Source: Glycine soja (Eukaryota > Streptophyta > Magnoliopsida > Fabales > Fabaceae). From it: a stretch of DNA of 64,000 nucleotides. The DNA is taken from NCBI RefSeq assembly GCF_004193775.1, contig NC_041008.1:2048958-2112957 (forward strand), read 5' to 3'. How positions within the stretch are numbered: position 1 is the stretch's first letter; each line of letters begins with the position of its first letter. Position numbers and translations under genes: made by a program. The notes beneath the pieces were generated by a model. It did no database searches. It was given only the letters and a program-made list of their open reading frames with translations, and was not told where the DNA came from. Positions 12,661-21,822 of the stretch are shown piece by piece.

Positions 12661-13781
12661 TTTCCTCTATTTCCATTCATTTAGATGTTATTTTAAATAA
12701 TTTTGTATGAATTAAATAAAATAATTTTTTTAAATAATCTATATATTATTTTGTGTAATTTTTTTTGTAAATTATAATAATTAATACAAATTTTTATATA
12801 TAATAATTTTTGTAATTTTTGCAATTTTTGTAATACAAATAAATACATGAAAAATTAAATATTTTTTTATTTATAAATTTTTATATTTCACAAAAATTAA
12901 TAATTCTTAACTTTTGATACATATAAAATAGAGTTTATAAAATTAAGTTAACAAAGTAAATGTGTTAATGGTTTGTGACTTTATCCTTAAATAAAAAGTT
13001 ACAGTTTAATTCCTATAAAAAAATTATTTTATTTAATCTCTTATAACATGAGTACACAATTATTTATTTTAAAAATTAAAAGAACTAGATATCTTGATTT
13101 AAAAATAGGAAAATCAAATTATGAATTTGATATTATAAAAGACAAAAATTATAATTTAACCTTATTTTTATTATTTTTCCTCTAATTTAAATTTAATTTG
13201 GTTGACATTGTTTTTATTGAACTGGTGAAGATCCAACAGGGATAAAATTGATTTTTAATAAAATAATTTTTAAAAATATTTTAATATAATATCTTATTAA
13301 TATTTAAAAAAAACATAATATATAAAAATTAATAATAATAAAATTTAATCTTCCCTTGAAAGGGTTATAAGTAAATATTTTTTAAAACCAAAACAACCTA
13401 ATTTTAAAAGTTAAAAAAGAATAGTTTTAAGTTAAACTAATTAGCCCACCGGATTTTACCCATTTTCAATTGATTCAACTATTTTTAACACTGATTTAAG
13501 AAGAATCAATTTTTAAGAAGCATACCAGACACAACATCCCCGTTCGAAGAGATGAGTTTCAAAACCATAGTGTTTCCTCTTCAAGCCAAGTGTGAGACGT
13601 GCGTTAATTAATTAATAAATACTGTAAAATTAAAAGCAGGGATTGGATCCGAAAAGTTGGATGAGGTCACGCCAGTATTCCTTTAGTTTGAATTTAAATT
13701 CTCAGACTCACTCACACAACAATAGGTAACAACCAAATTGTTGTTAGAATTCAGAATTGGATTTAGGAAAAAACATTTACA

Positions 13782-15515
13782 ATGTCAGAATCAGAAGAAT
13801 TACACTTACCCGACGAGTGCTGGGAATTGGTATTGAAATTCCTGAAATCCCATCGTCACTTTGAGCCTCTCTCTCTTCTCTCTACCCAATTCCTCTCCAT
13901 CACCAACCGCCTCCGAACCTCCCTCACCATTTCCGACCCTACGCTCCCTCTTCTCCCGAACCTCTTCCTCAGGTTCCCCTTTCTCACCTCCCTCGACCTC
14001 ACGCGCCTCCACCACTCCCACCTCCACGCGCTCTTCCTCCATATCTCACGCGCCACATTACCCCTCCAATCCCTCAACCTCTCCGGCCACCCCGCAATTC
14101 CTTCAAATGGGTTCCGAATTTTGGCCAAAAAGGTTACAACTTTGAAGTCTCTCACCTGTTCCCACATGGGTTCTCTCAGAAACTCGGATCTCATCCTCAT
14201 CGCCCAGTGTTTCCCTTTCCTCGAACATCTCGACCTTAGTTTCCCCGAAGACACCGACAATTCCACCTTCCCCGTCTCCGATGTCGGCGTAAAGGCCCTC
14301 TCTTTGGCCCTCCCTATGCTCCTCAGCGTTGACCTCTCCGGCAATTTCTTCATCAACGACGCTTCCATTCTCAGCCTCTGCAAAAACTGCAACTTTCTCG
14401 AGCAAGTTACGATCTTCGAGTGCCACTTCATCACCCAGCGTGGCATCGCTTCCGCCATCAGGGAGAGACCCTGTTTGCGTTCTTTCCGCGTCAGCAACTT
14501 CGGTTGTGGAACCAAAAAAGGGGACTTTTTGAGACCCTCTGTGACTTCTGATTTCATTACGGCGCTGGTGAGTTTGAAGGGCTTGACTTGTCTCGATTTG
14601 TCGTGTTCCTCTATCTCCGATGAGTTGCTATGTTGTGTTGCGGAGGAAGGGATTCCTCTGAAGAAGCTTGTTTTGCAAGGTTGCTGTAACTATAGCTATG
14701 TTGGAGTGCTTTGCTTGTTGTCCACGTGTCAGTCTTTGGAGCATTTGGATCTTCAAAACGCTGAGTTTCTGTGTGATCAGCGTGTGGAAGAGTTGTGTGG
14801 GTATCTTGGGAATTTGGTGTCTGTAAATGTTAGTGGTTGTAGGATGTTAACTGATTTAGCTTTGTTTGCACTAGTTAGGGGGTGTCCTTTGTTGAATGAG
14901 ATCAGAATGGGGGGAACTGATGTTGGGAAGAGGAGGGTTGATCAGGATTTGATGAATGGTGTTGTGAATTGTCAAGTGAAGTCTCTCTATTTGGGAAACA
15001 ATTCCTTGTTGAGGGATGAGAGTGTAGAAATGTTTGCTTCTGTTTGCCCCAGTTTGGAGGTTCTTGATTTGAGCTCTTGCTGTGGCATATCTGAAGGTGT
15101 TGTTGAGGTTCTAAGGAGGTGTTGTGAGGTTAGGCATTTGAGTTTGGCCTTTTGTTCAGGAGTGGAGCTAGCTGGGTTGAACTTTGAAGTTCCAAAACTT
15201 GAGGAGTTGAACTTGTCACGCTCAGGGGTTGATGATGAAATGCTTTCTGTGATCTCAAAGTGTTGTCGGGGGCTGCTGCATTTGGACTTGGAAAATTGCT
15301 CTGGTGTCACGGCCAATGGAGTGAGGCAAGTGGTGGGGAAGTGCACCCGATTGAGAGAGATTAATTTGGGGTCTTGTGATGAAGTGGGGGCTAATGTTGT
15401 TGCTTGGATGGTGTTTTCAAGGCCATCCTTGAGAAGGATAATGGCTCCCCCGAGTTTTGATCTCAGTGATGGCCAGAAGGAACTCCTCTTGCGTCATGGA
15501 TGCCTTGTTTGCTAG
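13782..15515 (+). CDS. F-box/LRR protein (RNI-like), intronless
   Basis: A 577-residue single-exon protein. Residues ~8-50 form an F-box (LPDECWELVLKFL onwards), which in this family docks on SKP1 of an SCF ubiquitin ligase. The rest is a run of AMN1/RNI-type leucine-rich repeats (for example LTCLDLSCSSISDELL and LLHLDLENCSGVTANG) that would form the substrate-binding arc. The protein ends GCLVC. The first third is very C-rich in codon third positions and the remainder is not. A close paralogue in the same orientation starts 2.9 kb downstream (18430), so this is a tandem duplicate pair, and this member is the intact one. The substrate is unknown. Confidence 0.88.
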   Translation: MSESEELHLPDECWELVLKFLKSHRHFEPLSLLSTQFLSITNRLRTSLTISDPTLPLLPNLFLRFPFLTSLDLTRLHHSHLHALFLHISRATLPLQSLNLSGHPAIPSNGFRILAKKVTTLKSLTCSHMGSLRNSDLILIAQCFPFLEHLDLSFPEDTDNSTFPVSDVGVKALSLALPMLLSVDLSGNFFINDASILSLCKNCNFLEQVTIFECHFITQRGIASAIRERPCLRSFRVSNFGCGTKKGDFLRPSVTSDFITALVSLKGLTCLDLSCSSISDELLCCVAEEGIPLKKLVLQGCCNYSYVGVLCLLSTCQSLEHLDLQNAEFLCDQRVEELCGYLGNLVSVNVSGCRMLTDLALFALVRGCPLLNEIRMGGTDVGKRRVDQDLMNGVVNCQVKSLYLGNNSLLRDESVEMFASVCPSLEVLDLSSCCGISEGVVEVLRRCCEVRHLSLAFCSGVELAGLNFEVPKLEELNLSRSGVDDEMLSVISKCCRGLLHLDLENCSGVTANGVRQVVGKCTRLREINLGSCDEVGANVVAWMVFSRPSLRRIMAPPSFDLSDGQKELLLRHGCLVC

Positions 15516-15601
15516 CAAGGTTTTAAAAATTGGTCTGGTTTCGGCTGTAACGTTGGAACTTCTGATGTATTCGCAACCGCATCTGCAATTTAAAACCTTG
15601 T
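15516..15601. mobile_element. 86-bp MITE-like element directly after the F-box stop codon
   Basis: It starts CAAGGTTTTAAA and ends TTTAAAACCTTG, a perfect 12-bp terminal inverted repeat. The inner parts (GGTTTCGGCTGTAACG and GCAACCGCATCTGC) are also roughly complementary. It begins on the first base after the TAG at 15513-15515, so it forms the start of the 3' UTR. A target duplication is not clear. Confidence 0.55.
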
Positions 15602-15618
15602 TTTAGTATGAGGCTCTG

Positions 15619-15642
15619 CCCCCCCCCCCCCCCCCCCCCCCC
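15619..15642 (+). repeat. Homopolymer of 24 cytosines
   Basis: An uninterrupted C24 run lies in the 3' UTR region of the first F-box gene; the other strand is G24. Such a run is a strong mutation hotspot and may be mis-sized by sequencing. In principle it can form a G-quadruplex or i-motif. Confidence 0.9.
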
Positions 15643-18429
15643 TCCTCCATTTGTTGTCTTAGACTATTTGCTTATAAGATTGTCCATGATTATGTAATTG
15701 TGTACCTTGGTCGCATTTTTTTTTTGTTTTGATAATGCTTGTAAGCATCCCTTTATTATGAAGTGTGAATAGCATACGTTGTAAGCAGTTGGACTGGAGT
15801 GTTATATAATATATACAGTTCCAAATTGTATTACTCTTCCTTGCTACGCCCTGAATTACGTTACTTGGATTGGATTCTTCTGGATTATGCTTATTGGAAA
15901 TAGTTTCACTATTCATTTTATCCAAGTGCTGAAAGGCAACTATAGAGTGAGAAATAAGTTTAAACTTGATATTTCAGCTACCTTTAGCAGCTATGTAAAA
16001 TACTGGGTTTTGCCAACCTGTCTTGGAACACAGTTATGCAATATTTTGTGTTTAGATGAGATCTGTCAACTTTCAAAAACAGCTCTACATTATTGTCTTT
16101 TTTGGACCAATGATGAATGAGTGTTAACAACCTTGTTTTTCACACCCTTTTATTTTTGGATGATCAAAACCTTTGAATAATTTGTTAGGTCAAAACAACA
16201 TTATTGGATAGGATCTAAACTAATAACTTTCAAGAGCCTTTTATAACAATATCAATGGTGATATGGATTCGTGTGTTTAGAATTTAGATCAGTCATCAGT
16301 CTTTTAATTTGTTGTAAAATTTGAGAAATTCTCCAGGAAAAACTTGTGTACAAATCTATGCAACAATTAGCCGTCTAGCACCATCAACAAAATTTTGGTT
16401 TTTTCTATTCTTTTATACCAACCAAATTGGTCTTCAAAGACAGTCTAAACTCTAAATTTGTCACAATCTTTTCTTTAAAAAAATATATTTTTTTTAAAAA
16501 ATAATTTTTAAAGTTTTCCATGCATTTATTTTAGTCTTTTAAAATAATCAAAAGTTAAAAGAAATGAGAATCTGATTAAAATTAGAAATTATTTTAAATA
16601 ATTTATCATAAAATCAATTTTTTATAAAAGAAAAGTGATTTTAATGTTTGTAAATAAACACAAATTAGCTTATTATTTTTAGAATCTCTAAAATATAATC
16701 ACTATCTTTTATCAAAATCGCTTTTTTTTTTAATTTGTAACAAACTGGTCCTAAATATTAAAAAAATATTTACTGTGTATTATAAAAAAATCATTAGAAA
16801 AATAAGATTTACTGTAATCATCTCTAATTCTCTACAACTTTAAATTCTAATTATCAATTAAATAGCCTTAATACATAAAAATATTTTAAAATGTAAATAA
16901 TTAATAAAAAGTAAACTTAGTTTTTTTTTACTGAAAAAAGTAAACTTGGTTATTTAATGAGACTCGCCTAAATTGACCTAATAATAAAAACATTTTAAGA
17001 AAAAATCAATTATGTTGATACCTATCTTCTCCCATTAAAGAACGAGATTTGCTGTAAATTAGTGTAAATGTGCAGAAAAATACAGAATTCCAAATGCATT
17101 GTAATGATTCAGAAATCAGGATAATTAGGCATTTTCATGACTGTAGTTAAGCAGTCAGATTGATCGTATTCATCTAACAAATTAATATTTTTTCTGGGTC
17201 ATTACTCTTTTCTGAATCTCTTGTCAAATTGCCAAATTTTATATATAACCTTATCTCTGTCAAGAGATTTAATTTTTAGGTTTATATTATGAAAAGAGTA
17301 ATGATATTTCAACGTTCTTTTAGTTTGAACAAATGATATTTTTTATTTTTCTTTATCTCTCTTATTATCATATTATATCACCTTTTATATCAATATTTGA
17401 ATACTATGTAGAGTATTCAAGTATATTTTTACTTATGGAAATAAAAAAAGCATTTATTAGAAAAGTCAACCCCTTAATTAAATATGAGTGTTTTGAGAGA
17501 TTAATACTTCATTTCCAATTCAGAGATACTGTGAATTCAGTTAAAAAATATGTTGTCATACTTTTTGCCACTTGTGTCAAGAAAGAAGAAAGTCCTCACT
17601 ATCCTTCTGTACGTGTTGCTGGTGTGCTTGCACTCCACACCTCACAACTCATAAATAGTTACATAATTATTATCTTTTTCGAGACAATTATTCAAATGAA
17701 GATCATATCTTATGACCAATATTATTAAATGGCATCAAAATGTATAAAAATGCCATCGGCAGCGTTTATCTGTTTCATTTCCAATTACTTTACCCCAATG
17801 GCAATTTTTTTATTTAAAATTACTTCATGTATGCATGAACCTTTTAGGAAGTCGTCATGGTCACTGACCATGTATGTGTGTTGAATTCAAGGAAATCGTG
17901 CGCTGCATTTTTATACAAATTTCATGGCTAGGTCGATTGGTCATAGTTAATGTCCATAAGACAGTAACTTAGTACAAAGAAAGCAAATAAGAGAGTAATG
18001 CAATCAGGATAGATGTTATGTATGAAATGTCTTATGAGTGGTAATTTTATTTGTGTGTAGTGAATGTCGAATGAGAAATATGAGGGCTGAAGAGTATTTG
18101 TTTGTTGAATGAAAAGTAAAAGCCTTAAAAGTGATAATTACATATCACCATAACATATGCCAACTTAACAAGCGAAAGACTTTCTAGAGCTTCATGATTT
18201 GGACCAGCACTAGTCAAATATAAAAAAAAAGAGGCTTCTTCAAGAATAAAAAGCTTCATTTCGACGTCTTGATCACCAAATCCTGAAACTTGTTGAATAA
18301 ATATCCACCCCATTGGGATGGTTTGTTGTTAAATCATTGAGCCACACTAATCATATCGTGACTTGATGATCACTTGTACTAGCCCTCCCTCTTAAACTTG
18401 TTATAGTGCTTGATAGATAGAACATTGCC
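15643..18429. other. Intergenic region between the two F-box/LRR genes
   Basis: AT-rich DNA. The left end is the 3' region of the first gene and 16400-17000 is dense in A/T tracts. An open stretch at 17333-17728 has no domain and a composition like its surroundings, so it is not called. No mobile element with clear ends was seen. Confidence 0.5.
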
Positions 18430-19932
18430 ATGATGTCAGTGAAAGATCTTCCTGAAGAATGCTGGGAATTGGTCTTCAGATTCATTGGCCATGGCCGTCA
18501 TTTGGAGTCTCTATCTTTGGTTTGCAAGCAGTTCCTTTCCATCACAAACCGGCTTCAATTTTCTCTCACAATATATGATCCAACCATTCCACTCCTTCCT
18601 CGGTTACTCCTGAGGTTTCCAAGGCTCAGAATCTTAGACTTCAGTCACTTGAATGGCCACCATGAAGCCTTGCTTCATCAAATTTCACAATCCAGGTTGG
18701 ACCTTGATTTGCTTAATCTATCCAACCAGAAAACACTTTCTGTTGATGGCTTGCGAGAACTTGGCTCAAACATGAAAAATTTGAGGGTGCTGATCTGCTC
18801 TAACATTGGCTCTCTTCGCGATAGCCATCTGGTAGTCATAGCTTATTGTTTCCCATTTCTTGAAGAGCTTGACATAAGCTTCCCATTGGATTCTCAAGCA
18901 TCTGATTTTGGGATGCTAAGGCTGTCTTCCATGCTTGAGAATCTTCGCAAGATTAATATTTCTGGTAATTACTTGATCACTGATAAATCATTGTTCTCTC
19001 TATGCCAAAACTGTTTGTCATTGGAAGAGATTTCATTCTTCACCTGTTATAAGATCACTCAATTAGGCATTGCCTCTGCGATTCGCCTCAGACCCGGTTT
19101 GAATTCCATTTCCTTTAACATTGAAAAGAAAAGAATACATGGACCTGGTTTAACACTCACCCCCATTGACTTGGATTTGATTGATTCATTCAGGAGTTTG
19201 AAAAGTTTAACTGCTATTGATTTGTCAAATTCTGTTATCTCGGATGAGTTTCTCTTTGCGGTTGCAGAAGGTGGTGGTCTTCTGCTAAAGAAGCTTATCC
19301 TCCAAGACTGTTGCAATTGCACATTTTCAGGAATCTCTTATGTGCTATCCAAATGCCAATCTGTTCAACGATTGGATCTTCGGAAAGCTGATTTTTTAAC
19401 CGATCAATGTATCAGCAAGTTATCTATATTTCTTCTTAACGTAACTTCTATAAACCTTAGTGGTTGTTGCCAGCTTACCAATTCAACATTTTTCATACTC
19501 ACAAGGAACTGTCCTTTGCTCAGTGAGATCAAAATGGAGAGAACATATCTTGGGGTGGAAGGGGAAGAAGATTCAATACAAGATTCTTTTGTCAACCTTG
19601 AAGTGAAAAAAGTTTATTTGGGTGATAATGTTTTGCTGAGTGATGCAAGTTTGATAAAATTTGCTTCCGTTTGCCCCAGTTTGCAGCTTCTTGACTTAAA
19701 CGGCTGCGAGGGTGTTTCTGGTGAAGGTATTGTTGAGGTTTTAAAGAGATGCTGTGAGATAAGGCATTTGAACCTGGCCTATACAGGAATGAAAGTGTTT
19801 GAGATGATGGACTTTGAAGTTTCTCAACTTGAGGTGTTGAAGTTGTCAGGGTCAAGAATTGAGGATGAAGCACTCTCAATAATCTCGAAGAGGTGTAGTG
19901 GACTACTACTTCTGGACATCCAGAGTTGCTGA
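18430..19932 (+). CDS. F-box/LRR protein, C-terminally truncated paralogue
   Basis: An intronless 500-residue frame, clearly the paralogue of the gene at 13782: the F-box (LPEECWELVFRFIGHGRH) and the LRR array align end to end. It stops with TGA at 19930-19932, where the paralogue reads on through the last LRRs for about 75 more residues. Homologous sequence continues past the stop with further damage (next entry), so the gene has lost its last LRR units. The remaining frame is unbroken, so a shortened protein could still be made, and the F-box is intact. It may be a recent pseudogene or a functional truncated form. Confidence 0.75.
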   Translation: MMSVKDLPEECWELVFRFIGHGRHLESLSLVCKQFLSITNRLQFSLTIYDPTIPLLPRLLLRFPRLRILDFSHLNGHHEALLHQISQSRLDLDLLNLSNQKTLSVDGLRELGSNMKNLRVLICSNIGSLRDSHLVVIAYCFPFLEELDISFPLDSQASDFGMLRLSSMLENLRKINISGNYLITDKSLFSLCQNCLSLEEISFFTCYKITQLGIASAIRLRPGLNSISFNIEKKRIHGPGLTLTPIDLDLIDSFRSLKSLTAIDLSNSVISDEFLFAVAEGGGLLLKKLILQDCCNCTFSGISYVLSKCQSVQRLDLRKADFLTDQCISKLSIFLLNVTSINLSGCCQLTNSTFFILTRNCPLLSEIKMERTYLGVEGEEDSIQDSFVNLEVKKVYLGDNVLLSDASLIKFASVCPSLQLLDLNGCEGVSGEGIVEVLKRCCEIRHLNLAYTGMKVFEMMDFEVSQLEVLKLSGSRIEDEALSIISKRCSGLLLLDIQSC

Positions 19933-20116
19933 CATGTTACACCAAAGGGTGTAGGTGAAGTTGTTGAAAAATGCAGGACATTGAAAGGGTTGATTCTAAA
20001 GAATTGAAGGTTGGTGGGTGATGATTTTATTGCTTGGGTGGAGTTTTCAAGACTATCTATCATTGAAAACAATAACGACACCTTCTGTGTTGGTGCTTAT
20101 TGCTGATATCAATTAG
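19933..20116 (+). pseudogene. Decayed 3' tail of the second F-box/LRR gene
   Basis: Past the TGA at 19930 the same frame still aligns to the intact paralogue (HVTPKGVGEVVEKC against GVTANGVRQVVGKC). A second in-frame TGA stands at 20005-20007. A 4-bp tandem duplication of TATC (20054-20057 and 20058-20061) then shifts the frame, and similarity resumes in another frame until a TAG at 20114. Three independent lesions in under 150 bp show that this part is no longer under coding selection. Confidence 0.8.
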
Positions 20117-20179
20117 CTGAGGAAGAAAACTCAATTGTTTGGTAGTGCTGTACCTGCCAGTGTTAAGGATCATGTGCGT

Positions 20180-20314
20180 TAAGAGTAGAGCTATTTTAAC
20201 GACACATTCTCACAAAGAAAGGAACAAAAAGAAGATGGATGATATGATGGAAAGAAATAAGAAAAAAAGTGTATTACAAGAATGTATTGTTAAAATAGCG
20301 TTGCACTGTTAATA
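20180..20314. mobile_element. Small MITE-like inverted repeat downstream of the truncated F-box gene
   Basis: Left end TTAAGAGTAGAGCTATTTTA and right end AAAATAGCGTTGCACTGTTAA are imperfect inverted repeats extending inward through ACACATTCT-like sequence. The total is about 135 bp with no coding capacity. A TTAA at each end could be the target duplication. Confidence 0.45.
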
Positions 20315-21822
20315 GCATTCTTATGATAAGTTGCAAGCTGTGTGTGATTTTTTTAGTTATTGTTGTTTTTTTTGTGATTGAGGAAAAAATTGAGGCATGT
20401 AACATTAATGTTGGGAAAAAGCTGAGGCATGTAACTCTACAAATTTATTTATTTTGAATAAATTAAACTCTACAAATAATCTCCATGAGTGTAACACACT
20501 TACTAAAAGGCAAAGAGTATAATTTTTATTAAAGTTGATTTCCAGTGTCTCGTCGCCATTCAAGACAAATCTAACTGAGAAAATTATTTGCTGGACAATT
20601 TCCTGAACTAGAATCAAAGGAGCCAATGAGTTTTAGCAATAATCAAATCAAACAGCGTTTCTGTTGCCATATAAATGGAGGCTAAATGCACCTTTACTTT
20701 AAGAAAACATTTTTTATTTTAATTATTTATTACAAAAATAACACATTATTTTTATATGTTTATAAAGAAATAATGAAAATATTTTATTATTTTATGTAAA
20801 AAATTAAAATGAAAATAAACTGACATTTTCATAATTGAAAATGAAAATAGAAAAATAACAAATATCTTTGAGAAACTAAACAATTACTCTAAAGTTGTAT
20901 AACATGAGATTTATATGATGTGAGAAACATGTAAATTAGACATGAGAGTTAGTTTAGCTCTCCACTCTTGTCTCTTGTCTCCACAAAAGAGAGAGTTTAG
21001 GAGAGATGAGGATAAATTTTTTTAACTTCAGTTCTTTTCAATCGGGTTTTATCAAACTCAAGAGATACTTGCCTCATATTATGTTAAAATGATTAATTTA
21101 CTCATATTTTTAGATAAATTATGTATTAAATTACTAATTATATTTTTATTCAAGCAATATATAAAATTTAATAAATAAGAAACATCTTTCAAATATAAAA
21201 TTAAGAATTAAATTGTATTTTTAATTACTTTATATTTTTATTATTAATTAATATTATATTTACATTATTTAAATATTAAAATAATTAATTTATATTTTAT
21301 AATTATAAAAAATGATAAAGTTATTTATATGTATGGATTGGGAGGGGGCGTATATTCCCAATCCGGTTTTTACATGTCCAAAAATCACTAAACCCAAACT
21401 CCATCAAAGAAAACACTGAGATGTTCATCAGCGATAGTCTGAAATGAACTTATTTTAAAGATATAGTTGTGGTCATAATTTACGAGAACCCCATACAAAT
21501 CAAATCCAGGTCAAGCTGGTATCCACATTTAAATTTAAGTGAAATACCTACTATCTTACTTTAAGTAAATTTTATGTTCATTCTGCCATTCTATTCGGTG
21601 ATAGACCATTAGACCATTAGACTTTTTCTTGGTTTACACTAGAATATTCCTCCGGACGCTGGAGACTAACCCGAGATTACCAAACTACCTACAACATCCC
21701 TCATTATATAGTCTTTTTCATACTCACACTAGAATCGAATCGAATCCTAATAAAGATTTTAAAAAACTGAAGTATCTACTATCATATAGCACTTAGTTTC
21801 ATTCTATTCTACTAAGTCACAT
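20315..21822. other. AT-rich intergenic region
   Basis: No gene is seen between the F-box remnant and the 3' end of the reductase gene. 21100-21320 is almost pure A/T. A GC-rich 30-bp hairpin at 21335-21364 stands out (separate entry). The right end contains the 3' UTR of the minus-strand gene. Confidence 0.5.
21335..21364. repeat. Perfect 9-bp inverted repeat (hairpin)
   Basis: GGATTGGGA and TCCCAATCC are exact reverse complements separated by 12 bases that begin GGGGGCG. The GC-rich stem lies in very AT-rich DNA. Its function is unknown; it is too short and isolated to call a transposon. Confidence 0.6.

Larger units (their letters stand above)
9823..13781. other. Long AT-rich intergenic region before the F-box pair
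   Basis: About 4 kb without a recognisable gene. 9823-11280 is AT-rich with scattered poly-A and poly-T tracts. 11290-12660 looks like worn retroelement sequence (separate entry). 12700-13450 is almost pure A/T. The last 250 bp should hold the promoter of the first F-box gene, but no clear TATA box is seen. Confidence 0.5.

Noticed and set aside
13856..14557. 233-residue minus-strand open frame inside the first F-box gene
   Set aside because: Antisense shadow of a C-rich coding region; composition is Arg/Glu filler without domains.
17333..17728. 131-residue frame between the F-box genes
   Set aside because: AT-driven composition, no domain, no recognisable promoter or homologue.
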